Source: Catellatospora sichuanensis (GTDB lineage: Bacteria > Actinomycetota > Actinomycetes > Mycobacteriales > Micromonosporaceae). Taken from it: DNA of 64,000 bases. Numbering within the stretch: position 1 is the stretch's first letter; each line of letters begins with the position of its first letter. The stretch covers positions 124,001 to 188,000 of the forward strand of contig NZ_ML660187.1 in the NCBI RefSeq assembly GCF_007483665.1. Reading direction: 5' to 3'. A model generated the notes under the pieces. The model did no database searches, had not been told where the DNA came from, and saw only the letters and a program-made list of their open reading frames with translations. The translations under genes were made by a program, and so were the position numbers. Shown here one piece after another: positions 32,814 to 41,388 of this stretch.

Positions 32814-33239
32814 TCAGACGGAGGCGGCGGCCTCGGCGCGCCGCAGTGCCCAGACCCGCATCAGGTCGCGAACGGAGATGATGCCGAGCACCTCGTCGCC
32901 GTCGAGCACGACCAGGTGGCGGAACCCGCCCCGGGCCATCGCCATGGCCGCCTCCTCGAGGCTCCAGTGCGGCGCGGCGTAGACGACATCCCAGGTGATG
33001 TGGTTGGCGCACTGCTCCACATCCGGGTCGAGGCCGGAGCCGATGGCGTTGAGGACGTCGCGCTCGGTCATGATGCCGAGGCCCTCACCGTCCGGGTCTA
33101 TCACGATCGCCGAACCCACCCGGCGCATCGCCATCAGCTGAGCCGCCTGGCGCAACGTGTGCTGTGGGCCGACCATCAGGACCGGTTTGCTCATCGCCTC
33201 ACGAACATGCATCACATGCGCCTGTGCAGCGTTAGCCAT
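32814..33239 (-). CDS. Two-CBS-domain protein
   Basis: A 141-residue cytosolic protein made of a tandem CBS pair (Bateman module), which binds adenosyl ligands. CBS1 covers about 10-70 (VREAMSKPVLMVGPQHTLRQAA, IVIDPDGEGLGIMTERDVLNAI, cited by segments); CBS2 about 80-135 (EEAAMAMARGGFRHLVVLDGDEVLGIISVRDLMRV). ATG at 33239 is preferred to an in-frame TTG six bases earlier because AGGGGTGA lies at the right distance. Stand-alone CBS proteins of this kind are frequent in dormancy and redox regulons of actinobacteria; no such operator was seen here. Confidence 0.92.
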   Translation of the reverse strand: MANAAQAHVMHVREAMSKPVLMVGPQHTLRQAAQLMAMRRVGSAIVIDPDGEGLGIMTERDVLNAIGSGLDPDVEQCANHITWDVVYAAPHWSLEEAAMAMARGGFRHLVVLDGDEVLGIISVRDLMRVWALRRAEAAASV

Positions 33240-33423
33240 ATGCAATCACCCCTTCGGAACGCAACCCCATTGAAACGCACCGTACGGACATCTTGGGCCG
33301 GGTTGTGGGCAACTCACAAGACTTGTTATAGGTCGCGCCTTGTGCTGGCTCAGCCGCCACGCTCCGGTGCAGTAGCCTTCACCAGCGACGAGACACCTCC
33401 ACGACCCCCTCGAAGGAGCCACC

Positions 33424-34173
33424 ATGATCGGTATGGTGCTGGCCGCCGGCGCTGGACGCAGGCTGCGCCCCTACACCGACACGCTGCCCAAGGCCCTGGT
33501 GCCGGTGGACGGTGAAACGACGATCTTCGACATCGCCCTGCGCAACCTGGCCAAGGTCGGGCTGACCGAGGTCGTGGTCGTGGTGGGTTACCGCGCCGAG
33601 GCCGTCGAGGCCCGCCAGGCGGCCCTGGAGGAGAAGTACGGCGTCACCCTCACCCTCGTGCACAACGACAAGGCCGAGGAGTGGAACAACGCGTACTCCC
33701 TCTGGCTGGCGCGTGAGCACTTCACCCGGGGCGTGCTGCTGGTCAACGGCGACACCGTGCACCCGGTGTCGGTGGAGCAGACCCTGCTGACCGCCGCGCA
33801 GAGCGACGAGCACGCCGACGCGGGCATCGTGCTGGCGCTCGACGACCACAAGACGCTCGCCGACGAGGAGATGAAGGCGATCTTCACGCCGGACGGCAAG
33901 TTGGCGAAGATCACCAAGTTGATGGACCCCGCCACCGCGCACGGCGAGTACATCGGCGCGACCCTGATCCGCCCAGAGGCCGCCGAGGCGCTGGCCGACG
34001 CGCTCCAGGCCACCTTCGAGCGCGACCCGAACCTCTACTACGAGGACGGCTACCAGGAACTGGCGAACCGGGGCGGCGTCATCAGGGGCGCGTCGATCGG
34101 GCAGATCCCCTGGGTCGAGGTCGACAACCACGCCGACCTGGCCCGCGCGCGGGAGATCGCATGCCACTACTGA
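33424..34173 (+). CDS. Sugar/alcohol-phosphate nucleotidyltransferase (CTP:phosphocholine/inositol-1-phosphate cytidylyltransferase-like)
   Basis: A 249-residue GT-A-like nucleotidyltransferase, probably transferring CMP to an alcohol phosphate. It opens with MVLAAGAGRRLRPYTDTLPKAL, cited in part, the nucleotide-binding loop with Lys24, followed by the LTEVVVVVGYRAE strand, NNAYSLWLAREHF and VNGDTVHP with the metal-binding aspartate near residue 110. The NNxxSL phrase is typical of the phosphocholine cytidylyltransferase and IPCT group. GAAGGAG precedes the ATG by seven bases. Its end overlaps the next gene by 13 bp. The neighbours, a glycerol-1-phosphate dehydrogenase-like enzyme and a CDP-alcohol phosphotransferase, suggest that the product is a CDP-polyol. 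Confidence 0.88.
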   Translation: MIGMVLAAGAGRRLRPYTDTLPKALVPVDGETTIFDIALRNLAKVGLTEVVVVVGYRAEAVEARQAALEEKYGVTLTLVHNDKAEEWNNAYSLWLAREHFTRGVLLVNGDTVHPVSVEQTLLTAAQSDEHADAGIVLALDDHKTLADEEMKAIFTPDGKLAKITKLMDPATAHGEYIGATLIRPEAAEALADALQATFERDPNLYYEDGYQELANRGGVIRGASIGQIPWVEVDNHADLARAREIACHY

Positions 34174-35231
34174 CCCGCTCGGTGCAGACCCCGCTGAGCA
34201 TCGACGTCCGGCGGGGCGCCGTCGCGGGCCTCGCCTCGCTGCTGGCCGACCGGCGCATCTCGGCCGGCGGCGACGTGGCGGTGGTGGTCGGCCCCGGCCA
34301 GGGTCAGCGCATCGTCGACCTGATCGGGCCGTCCCTGGACCGGGCCGAGTTCATCAACATCGAGGGCGGCACCCTCGAATCGGCGCTGGACCTGGGCCAG
34401 CGCCTGCGCGGGCGCAACTACGACGCGGTCGTCGGCATCGGCGGCGGCCGGACCATAGACACCACCAAGTACGCGGCGTCGCGGTACGGCATACCGATGG
34501 TCAGCGTGGCTACCAGCCTCGCCAACGACGGCATCGCCTCCCCCATCGCGACCCTCGACCACGACGGCGGGCGGCCGTCCTACGGCGTGCACATCCCGCT
34601 GGCCGTGGTCGTGGACCTCGACTTCGTCGAAGCCGGGCCGGACCGGCAGACCCGCTCCGGCATCGGCGAGACACTGAGCAATGTCAGCGCCATCGCCGAC
34701 TGGGAGCTGGCGCATCGGGTACGCGGCGAGCCCATCGACGGCCTGGCCGTCGCGATGGCCCGCTCCGGGGCCGAAGCGGTGATCAACCACCCGGGCGACG
34801 CCACCGACGACGGCTTCGTGACACTGCTCGCCGAAGCTCTGATCACCACGGGCCTGGCCATGGCCATCTGCGGCACCTCCCGGCCGTCCAGCGGCGGCTG
34901 CCACGAGATCTCGCACGCGCTGGACATCCTGCGGCCGGGCACCGCGGCGCACGGCGAGCAGTGCGGTGTCGGCGCGCTGTTCTGCACCTACCTGCGGGCC
35001 TCGATCGACAAGGCGTACGAGCCGAGGTTCGAGCAGCTCAACGCGTGCCTGAAGCGCCACGGGCTGCCGCGCACCCCGGCCGACCTCGGCATCAGCGACG
35101 CGGAGTTCGCCGACGCGGTCGAGTTCGCCCCGCGCACCCGGCCCGACCGGTACACCATCCTCGAACACCTCGACCTGGGCCGCGACGAGCTGGGCGGGCG
35201 AGTGGCAGACTACGCGGATGCCGTCCACTGA
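34161..35231 (+). CDS. sn-Glycerol-1-phosphate dehydrogenase-like (EgsA/AraM type) iron-containing dehydrogenase
   Basis: A 356-residue NAD(P)H- and metal-dependent polyol dehydrogenase. The Rossmann part has AVVGIGGGRTIDTTKYAASR near 95 and the family loop VATSLANDGIASP near 118. The three metal ligands of glycerol-1-phosphate dehydrogenase are visible as Asp in SAIADWELA, His in GGCHEISHALD and His in AAHGEQCGVG. EgsA makes glycerol-1-phosphate from DHAP in archaea, and AraM does so in Bacillus. The start overlaps the nucleotidyltransferase by 13 bp and the end overlaps the phosphotransferase by 14 bp. The substrate could also be another dihydroxyacetone-type phosphate. Confidence 0.88.
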   Translation: MPLLTRSVQTPLSIDVRRGAVAGLASLLADRRISAGGDVAVVVGPGQGQRIVDLIGPSLDRAEFINIEGGTLESALDLGQRLRGRNYDAVVGIGGGRTIDTTKYAASRYGIPMVSVATSLANDGIASPIATLDHDGGRPSYGVHIPLAVVVDLDFVEAGPDRQTRSGIGETLSNVSAIADWELAHRVRGEPIDGLAVAMARSGAEAVINHPGDATDDGFVTLLAEALITTGLAMAICGTSRPSSGGCHEISHALDILRPGTAAHGEQCGVGALFCTYLRASIDKAYEPRFEQLNACLKRHGLPRTPADLGISDAEFADAVEFAPRTRPDRYTILEHLDLGRDELGGRVADYADAVH

Positions 35232-35922
35232 CACGCTGACCACGCCCCGTCCCCGGGTCGCCGACTTCTACGCGGTGAACCGGGGCGGCGGGTTGTTCTC
35301 CGAAGCGATCAGCCAGCGCCTCGGCGCAGTGTTCGCGCTGGTGGCGGCCCGTACCGGGCTCAAGCCGACCCACCTCACCCTGCTCAACCTCGTGCTCGGC
35401 ATCGCCGTGTCGACCGTACTGGTGCTGCGCGCGCAGGACGGCACCGCCGCGATCACCCCGCTGTACGGGCTGCTCGCGCTGGTGGGCTGGCAGGTGGCGT
35501 ACTCGCTGGACTGCGCCGACGGGCAGCTGGCGCGAGTGACCAGCCAGCGCAGCCCGGCGGGTGCCCGCATCGACATCCTGTGCGACGTGGCCACGCAGAT
35601 CCTGCTGGTCACCGCGCTGGTGTCGGTGGCCCGGCCGCCGCTGTGGCTGGGCGCGCTGTTCGCCGCCTCCTGGATGGTCAACCTCGTCACGAGCGTGCTG
35701 GCCTCGGCGGGCGACGCGAACTCGATGGTCACCTCCACGTCGCTGCCGGTGCGCATCGTGAAGCTGGTCCGCGACTACGGCGCGGTCATCTTCGTCGCCG
35801 GCCTGGTCCTGACCGTCGCCCCAGCGCTGACGATCTGGTTCATTGCTGCTTTCACGGTGGTCAACTTCGGCTTCCTCCTGGCCAGCATCACCTTCACCGC
35901 CCGTACGGCGCTACGTGGCTGA
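35218..35922 (+). CDS. CDP-alcohol phosphatidyltransferase family membrane enzyme
   Basis: A 234-residue integral membrane enzyme with about six helices. The complete CDP-alcohol phosphotransferase motif D-x2-D-G-x2-A-R-x8-G-x3-D-x3-D runs from Asp98 to Asp123 (DCADGQLARVTSQRS then GARIDILCD). These enzymes join a CDP-activated alcohol to an acceptor hydroxyl, as in phospholipid or di-inositol phosphate synthesis. An extra N-terminal segment of about 40 residues (VADFYAVNRGGGLFSEAI) precedes the first helix. It overlaps the dehydrogenase gene by 14 bp, making it the third gene of a coupled trio. The acceptor is unknown. Confidence 0.92.
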   Translation: MPSTDTLTTPRPRVADFYAVNRGGGLFSEAISQRLGAVFALVAARTGLKPTHLTLLNLVLGIAVSTVLVLRAQDGTAAITPLYGLLALVGWQVAYSLDCADGQLARVTSQRSPAGARIDILCDVATQILLVTALVSVARPPLWLGALFAASWMVNLVTSVLASAGDANSMVTSTSLPVRIVKLVRDYGAVIFVAGLVLTVAPALTIWFIAAFTVVNFGFLLASITFTARTALRG

Positions 35923-35926
35923 GTTG

Positions 35927-35974
35927 TTAGAACCATAGTTCTTAGAACCACACCTCTAAGAACTATGGTTCTAA
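35927..35974. promoter_or_regulatory. Perfect 20-bp inverted repeat at the start of the ATPase gene
   Basis: The arm TTAGAACCATAGTTCTTAGA (35927-35946) and its exact reverse complement (35955-35974) flank ACCACACC. It begins 5 bp after the phosphotransferase stop codon and ends 2 bp before the ATG at 35977. Each arm contains GTTCT/AGAAC half-sites. It is AT-rich against its surroundings. It could be an operator, a terminator for the trio, or both. Confidence 0.8.
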
Positions 35975-35976
35975 GC

Positions 35977-37422
35977 ATGCTCGAAAAACCCGCCAACGTC
36001 TTCGACCGCACCGCCGAATGGGCCGCGCTCGCCCGCTTCGCCGGTTCCCCCGCCGGCAGCGCCCGGTTCGGCGTGGTCAGCGGGCGACGACGGCAGGGCA
36101 AGACATTCCTGCTGGATGCGCTGGCGCGAGCCACTGGCGGCTTCTACTTCGCGGCGACCGAGGACACCGAACTGGAGTCGCTGCGCCGGTTCGGACGCGC
36201 CCTGGCCGCCCGCACCGGCTCCGGCGGCGAGTTCCAACTGCACAACTGGGAGGACGCGCTGCGGCAGTTGTACGCCGTGGTGCCGGACGGGTTGATCATC
36301 ATCGACGAACTTCCCTACCTCCTGGCGGCCAGCCCGGCGCTCGCCTCACAGCTCCAGCAGGTGCTGGACCCTGGCGGGATCGCCCGCGAGACGACGTCGA
36401 AGCTGCTGGTCTGCGGCTCGGCCATGGCCGTGATGGGCAGCCTGCTGAGCGGCAACGCCCCGCTGCGCGGCCGGGCGAGCCTGGAACTCGTGGTGCCGCC
36501 CATGGGCTACCGCACCGCGGCGGAATTCTGGGGCGTGCTCGACCAGCCGGAACTGGCCGTGCTGCTGCACAGCGTCGTCGGCGGCACACCGGCGTACCGG
36601 CACGAGTTCGTGCACTCCGACGCCCCGGCCGACCTCGCCGATTTCGGCGACTGGGTGGTCCGTACGGTGCTGAACCCGTCCGTCCCGCTGTTCCGCGAGG
36701 CCCGCTACCTGCTGGCCGAGGAGACCGGGGCCCGGGACACCCCGCTCTACCACGGCGTGCTGGGCGCCATCGCGCTCGGCCACAACACCCGTGGCGGCAT
36801 CGCCGGATACCTGGAGCGGCCGTCGACCAACATCGGCCACCCGCTGACCGTGCTCGAGGACTGCGGACTGGTGTCCAAGGAGCCCGACGCCTTCCGCACC
36901 GGCCGCTCGACGTATCGGATCGCGGAGCCGCTGATCACGTTCTACTCGGCGGTGATGCGGCGCAACTGGAGCTTCCTGGAGCGGGGCATGGCCGAGCAGG
37001 CCTGGCAGGCCGGGCAGGAGACGTTCCGGGCCCAGGTCGCGGGCCCGCACTTCGAGCAGCTGTGCCGGGAGTACGCCCTGCGCAACGCGGTCGCGCTGTT
37101 CGGCGGGCCGCCGAGCACGGTCGCGGCCGGCACCGTGGCCGACCCGGCCGCCCGGTCGCAGATCCAGATCGACGTCGCGGTGCTGGGCACCGAGGGCGGA
37201 GTGCTCTCACTCGGCGAGGCCAAGTGGCAGCAGACCATGGGACTGCCCCACCTCGACCGGCTGCGCCGGGCCCGCGACCTGCTCGCCGCCAAGGGCCATC
37301 GGACCGCCGGCACCCGCCTCGCCTGCTACAGCGGCGCCGGCTTCACGCCCGACCTGCGACGGGCCGCCGAGCACGAGAACGTCCTCCTGGTCGACCTCCC
37401 GGCGCTCTACGCCCAGCCGTGA
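35977..37422 (+). CDS. AAA-type ATPase with C-terminal DUF234/PD-(D/E)XK-like domain
   Basis: A 481-residue cytosolic ATPase of the archaeal-ATPase/DUF234 class. Walker A is VSGRRRQGKTFLLDAL near residue 30; Walker B is LIIIDELPYLL near 105. The C-terminal domain has IDVAVLGTEGGVLSLGEAKWQ near 410, an IDxx-x9-GEAK pattern of the PD-(D/E)XK nuclease fold. Such proteins are linked with mobile or defence functions in archaea and bacteria, but the role is not established. Two starts are possible, ATG at 35977 and at 35965, the latter inside the inverted repeat; neither has a ribosome-binding site, so a leaderless transcript is likely. Confidence 0.88.
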   Translation: MLEKPANVFDRTAEWAALARFAGSPAGSARFGVVSGRRRQGKTFLLDALARATGGFYFAATEDTELESLRRFGRALAARTGSGGEFQLHNWEDALRQLYAVVPDGLIIIDELPYLLAASPALASQLQQVLDPGGIARETTSKLLVCGSAMAVMGSLLSGNAPLRGRASLELVVPPMGYRTAAEFWGVLDQPELAVLLHSVVGGTPAYRHEFVHSDAPADLADFGDWVVRTVLNPSVPLFREARYLLAEETGARDTPLYHGVLGAIALGHNTRGGIAGYLERPSTNIGHPLTVLEDCGLVSKEPDAFRTGRSTYRIAEPLITFYSAVMRRNWSFLERGMAEQAWQAGQETFRAQVAGPHFEQLCREYALRNAVALFGGPPSTVAAGTVADPAARSQIQIDVAVLGTEGGVLSLGEAKWQQTMGLPHLDRLRRARDLLAAKGHRTAGTRLACYSGAGFTPDLRRAAEHENVLLVDLPALYAQP

Positions 37423-37493
37423 TCGTTGGACTTGCCAGGCAGGTGGGCGTATCCGGTCTCAAGATACGCACAGGTGCCGCGCAAGTCGGATGA

Positions 37494-38651
37494 TCAACGG
37501 CGGGGGCGGATGGACTCGTAGACCTCGATGAGTTTGCTGGTGACGACCGAGGGGTGGAAGGTGTCGAGGTAGCGGCGGCGGGCTGCGTCGGTGAGGGATG
37601 GGGCGGCCTTGAGGGCGTCGGGCAGGGCGGCGGCCCAGTCGTCGACGGTGGGCGCGACAGCGACCCCGGCCGTGTCGATCAGGTACGGGATGCCGCCGAG
37701 CGCGCTGCCGATCACCGGGCGGCCCGCGGCCAGCGCCTCGATGATCACCGTGGGAAGCACGTCGTGCCAGGTGGACGGAGCGGCGAACAGAGCCGAGGCG
37801 CGGAACGCGGCGCGTACCCCGGCCCGGTCCTGCGGCCCGAGAAACTCGACGTCGGAGCGCTCCGCGGCTGCCTGCTCGGCCAGCGGGCGCAGCTCGCCGT
37901 CCCCGACGATGCGCAGTGTGCCCAGGGAGCCGTCCGGGTGCCGCCGCCAGGCGTCCAGCAGCAGGCCGAGACCTTTCTCCGGGGACAGCCGACCGACGAA
38001 CAGCAGGCCTTCACCGGGCAGCGCGGGCTGCCCCGGGTCGTCCACGCCGTTGGGCTTGACCACGATGTGCTCGTCGGGGATGCCGAAGTCGCGCAGATGG
38101 TCGGCGATGGCGGCGGTCAGCGCGATGTACCGGTCGACCGAACGCCACGTGGAGCGGTGCACCGCCAGGGTGGTCGCCATGATCGCGCTCTGCGCGGTGG
38201 AGCCCCGGTAGCACTTGTGCTTGATCGCGGGCAGGGCGAACGCCTTGCCGCGGCACTCGTGGCAGGCGTGGCCGTCGCGGAAGTACAGGCCGGGCGCGCA
38301 TACCTGGCGGTAGTTGTGCACGGTCTGCACCACCGGCACGCCGTGCGCGTGCGCGGTCCGCACGACCCACGGCGAGAGCAGGGGGTACGGGTTGTGCAGG
38401 TGCAGCACGTCGGGGCGCTCCGCACGCAGCAGCCGGGCCAGGTCCTTCTGCGCGGACGGCGCCCAGATCGGGGAGATCGGCAGCAGCACCTTCTGCGCTG
38501 CCGACAGCGACGGGATGTCGTCCGAACTGCGCAGGAACGGCAGCACGGTGACCCCGGCGGCCTCCAGCTGCGCCATCTCCTGGTCGACGATGACGTTCTC
38601 GCCCGAGGGCAGCTCGGAGCGGTACCGATTGTGGGCGACCACGACCTTCAA
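37494..38651 (-). CDS. Glycosyltransferase family 4
   Basis: A 385-residue GT-B retaining glycosyltransferase. The N-terminal acceptor half has VVVAHNRYRSELPSGEN, DVLHLHNPYPLLSPWVV and a cysteine cluster CAPGLYFRDGHACHECRG seen in many O-antigen-type GT4 enzymes. The donor half shows VVKPNGVD, LLFVGRLSPEKGLGLLLDAW, LRIVGDGELRPL and the E-x7-E motif in APSTWHDVLPTVIIEALAAGRPVIGS, cited by segments. It probably builds a surface polysaccharide together with the polyprenyl sugar transferase 1 kb away on the other strand. It is divergent from the DNA glycosylase gene, with only 50 bp between. Confidence 0.93.
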   Translation of the reverse strand: MKVVVAHNRYRSELPSGENVIVDQEMAQLEAAGVTVLPFLRSSDDIPSLSAAQKVLLPISPIWAPSAQKDLARLLRAERPDVLHLHNPYPLLSPWVVRTAHAHGVPVVQTVHNYRQVCAPGLYFRDGHACHECRGKAFALPAIKHKCYRGSTAQSAIMATTLAVHRSTWRSVDRYIALTAAIADHLRDFGIPDEHIVVKPNGVDDPGQPALPGEGLLFVGRLSPEKGLGLLLDAWRRHPDGSLGTLRIVGDGELRPLAEQAAAERSDVEFLGPQDRAGVRAAFRASALFAAPSTWHDVLPTVIIEALAAGRPVIGSALGGIPYLIDTAGVAVAPTVDDWAAALPDALKAAPSLTDAARRRYLDTFHPSVVTSKLIEVYESIRPRR

Positions 38652-38701
38652 CGGTTTCCTGCTCTCTGCTCGGCTGACCCTAGAACGGTAGCGTTAGCGC
38701 C

Positions 38702-39556
38702 GTGCCCGAGTTGCCCGAGGTGGAGGCGCTCGCCGCGTACCTGCGCGAGCGAGCGGTAGGCCAGCGCGTCGAGCGGGTCGACGTGTCGGCGATCAGCGCC
38801 CTCAAGACGTTCGACCCGCCCCTGTCCGCGACCCACGGACTGACGATCACCGGTGCCGGCCGGCACGGCAAGTTCCTCGACATCGAGCTCGGGGACCTGC
38901 ACCTGGTGATCCATCTGGCCCGCGCGGGCTGGCTGCACTACCGCGACGCGCTGCCGGACACCCTGCTCAAGCCGGGCAGCGGGCCGATCGCGCTGCGGGT
39001 GCGGCTGGCCGACGGGTCGGGCTTCGACCTGACCGAGGCCGGCACCCGGAAGAAGCTCTCCGCGTATCTGGTGACCGACGTGAACCAGGTGCCCGGCATC
39101 GCCCGGCTCGGGCCGGACGCGCTGGGCCTCGACCTGCCCGGCCTGACCGAGGTGCTGCGCACCCGCAACTCCCAGATCAAGGGGGTGCTGCGGGACCAGC
39201 AGGTGCTCTCGGGGATCGGCAACGCGTACTCCGACGAGATCCTGCATGTGGCACGGCTGTCGCCGTACGCGCGGGCGGACCGGCTGACGCCCGGACAGCT
39301 GGAGAACCTGCACCAGGCGATGCAGCAGGTGCTGACCGAGGCGCTGGAGCGCTCGGTCGGGCAGAAGGCGGCCACGCTGAAGGCGGAGAAGCGGGCCGGC
39401 CTGCGGGTGCACGGGAGGACTGGGCAGCCGTGTCCCGTCTGCGGCGATACGGTGCGTGAGGTGTCGTTCGCCGATTCCAGCCTGCAGTACTGCCCCACCT
39501 GTCAAACCGGTGGAAAACCGCTCGCAGACCGTCGACTTTCCAAACTCCTGCGCTAG
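38702..39556 (+). CDS. Fpg/Nei family DNA glycosylase/AP lyase
   Basis: A 284-residue base-excision repair enzyme. The N-terminus PELPEVEAL supplies the catalytic Pro2 and Glu3, and Lys57 lies in GAGRHGKFLDIEL as in E. coli Fpg. The helix-two-turn-helix has SQIKGVLRDQQVLSGIGNAYSDEIL. The C-terminal zinc finger is CPVC-x17-CPTC (about 244-268). Whether it prefers oxidised purines (Fpg) or pyrimidines (Nei) cannot be settled. The GTG at 38702 is fixed because Pro2 must follow it. Confidence 0.94.
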   Translation: MPELPEVEALAAYLRERAVGQRVERVDVSAISALKTFDPPLSATHGLTITGAGRHGKFLDIELGDLHLVIHLARAGWLHYRDALPDTLLKPGSGPIALRVRLADGSGFDLTEAGTRKKLSAYLVTDVNQVPGIARLGPDALGLDLPGLTEVLRTRNSQIKGVLRDQQVLSGIGNAYSDEILHVARLSPYARADRLTPGQLENLHQAMQQVLTEALERSVGQKAATLKAEKRAGLRVHGRTGQPCPVCGDTVREVSFADSSLQYCPTCQTGGKPLADRRLSKLLR

Positions 39557-39664
39557 TGTCACGCACAGCCCAGTTCGTATAGTGTCCCGGTCCTGGAGTC
39601 TTCGGACGCATCGGCAATACGGTGTCTCCGCCGACCCCGGACAAACCATGCGAGACTGAACGTT

Positions 39665-41335
39665 GTGGGCGACACCCGTCCTGCCGCACGTTCCGACCGC
39701 AGGGCTTTAGCACCTGCCGGCACCACCGGGCAGGAACGTGACGCACGGGAGGACCCAGGTGAGGTGACGACGAGCCTGAAGCACCCGACCACCGTGCCCA
39801 AGCGGTCGAATGTCCCGGATTACGTAGCCGACCGATACGAGTTGCCCCCCGTGCCGAAGACCAACGGCGTCGCCCGCAACGCGTTCGCCCGGTCCACCGC
39901 GCGCCGCGCCCGCTGGCACCGGCCTTACATCCTCTGCCTGGTCATCGGCGACGTGCTCTGCGCCATGGCGGCGAGCTGGACCGCGATCTCCCAGTTCTCG
40001 ATCAACCGGGTCACCTCCGGTTTCGGCGACCAGATCGTGCAGTTCCAGCTGGTGGCGTACGCCATCATGCCGCTGATCTGGCTGCTGCTGCTCTGGGGCA
40101 ACGGCGCCTACGACCGGCGCGTGATCGGGCTGGGCACCGACGAGTTCAAACGGGTCTTCCGCGCCACCATCGCCGTCGCGGCCGCCGTCTCGTTCCTCGC
40201 CTTCGGTTTCCAGAAGGGCGGCCAGGACGAGGGCCTGTCCCGCGGCACGGTCGCCTTTGTGATCATCGCTGCGATGGCGTACATCTTCGGCATGCGCCTG
40301 ATGGCCCGCCGCGTGCTGTACGTGGTGCGCCGCCGCGGCAGGCTGGCCACCTACCGGATGCTGCTGGTCGGCTCGCTGCCCGAGACGCTCTTCGTCTACA
40401 AGGTCGTCTCACGCAACCCGAAGGCCGGCCTGGTACCTGTCGCCATCCACCTCTCCGAGCACCTGCCGGCCTCCCGCCGGGCCCAGGCGCCGGTGCCCGT
40501 GCACTACGGCCGCAACCTGGTCGACCTGGTGCACGAGCTGCGCGCCGACACCATCGCGGTGTGCGGCTCGGCCGGCGCCGAGCCCGACGAGCTGCGCCGC
40601 CTCGCCTGGCAGCTGGAGGGCACCGGTATCGACCTGGTGGTCGCGCCGCAGCTCACCGACATCGCCGGGCCCCGGGTGCACATCCGCCCGATCGAGGGCC
40701 TGCCGCTGCTGCACGTCGAGGAGCCCAAGCTCTCCGGCATGGCCTGGCTGGCCAAGAACCTGCTGGACCGGGTCGCCGCCTTCTGCGGCCTGGTGCTGCT
40801 GGCCCCCCTGCTGCTGGTGATCTCGCTGGCCATCTCGATCACCGACCGCGGCCCGGCGTTCTTCCGGCAGCTGCGGGTCGGCCACGAGGGCCGGGTGTTC
40901 AAGGTGTGGAAGTTCCGCACCATGTACACCGACGCCGAGGAGCGCAAGAGCAAGCTCGAAGCCCAGAACGAGGGCGACGGCATGCTCTTCAAGATCCGCG
41001 ACGATCCGCGGGTCACCCCGGTCGGCCGCTTCCTGCGGGCCAGCTCGATCGACGAACTGCCCCAGCTGATCAACGTGCTCAAGGGCGAGATGTCGCTGGT
41101 CGGCCCGCGCCCGCTGCCCGCCGACGACGGCGACTACCTGGGCGACGTGCGCCGACGGCTGCTGGTGCGCCCCGGCATGACCGGCCTGTGGCAGGTCTCC
41201 GGCCGCTCCGACCTGAGCTGGGACGAGGCGGTCCGGCTGGACCTCTACTACGTCGACAACTGGTCCCTGGCGTACGACCTGAGCATCCTGTGGCGCACCG
41301 TCGGCGTCGTGCTGCAGCGCAAGGGCGCCTACTGA
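39665..41335 (+). CDS. Polyprenyl-phosphate sugar-1-phosphate transferase (WbaP/WcaJ-like)
   Basis: A 556-residue membrane enzyme that starts polysaccharide assembly by moving a sugar phosphate to undecaprenyl phosphate. After a disordered N-terminus come four helices (about 88-215), a Rossmann-like middle domain (LLVGSLPETLFVYKVV) and the catalytic part: a helix near 360-390, then PAFFRQLRVGHEGRVFKVWKFRTMYTDAE, cited by its ends, SSIDELPQLINVLKGEMSLVGPRP and RPGMTGLWQVSGRSDLSWDE. GTG at 39665 is a distal start; GTG at 39763 is possible and would drop 33 unstructured residues. No flippase or polymerase is adjacent. Confidence 0.92.
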   Translation: MGDTRPAARSDRRALAPAGTTGQERDAREDPGEVTTSLKHPTTVPKRSNVPDYVADRYELPPVPKTNGVARNAFARSTARRARWHRPYILCLVIGDVLCAMAASWTAISQFSINRVTSGFGDQIVQFQLVAYAIMPLIWLLLLWGNGAYDRRVIGLGTDEFKRVFRATIAVAAAVSFLAFGFQKGGQDEGLSRGTVAFVIIAAMAYIFGMRLMARRVLYVVRRRGRLATYRMLLVGSLPETLFVYKVVSRNPKAGLVPVAIHLSEHLPASRRAQAPVPVHYGRNLVDLVHELRADTIAVCGSAGAEPDELRRLAWQLEGTGIDLVVAPQLTDIAGPRVHIRPIEGLPLLHVEEPKLSGMAWLAKNLLDRVAAFCGLVLLAPLLLVISLAISITDRGPAFFRQLRVGHEGRVFKVWKFRTMYTDAEERKSKLEAQNEGDGMLFKIRDDPRVTPVGRFLRASSIDELPQLINVLKGEMSLVGPRPLPADDGDYLGDVRRRLLVRPGMTGLWQVSGRSDLSWDEAVRLDLYYVDNWSLAYDLSILWRTVGVVLQRKGAY

Positions 41336-41346
41336 CGCAGACCCGA

Positions 41347-41383
41347 GAACGGCCGGGCAGCTCATCGAGCTGCCCGGCCGTTC
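41347..41383. terminator. Bidirectional terminator after the sugar transferase gene
   Basis: A 17-bp perfect stem (41347-41363 with 41367-41383) with a three-base loop separates two convergent genes. Confidence 0.85.
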
Positions 41384-41388
41384 CACGT

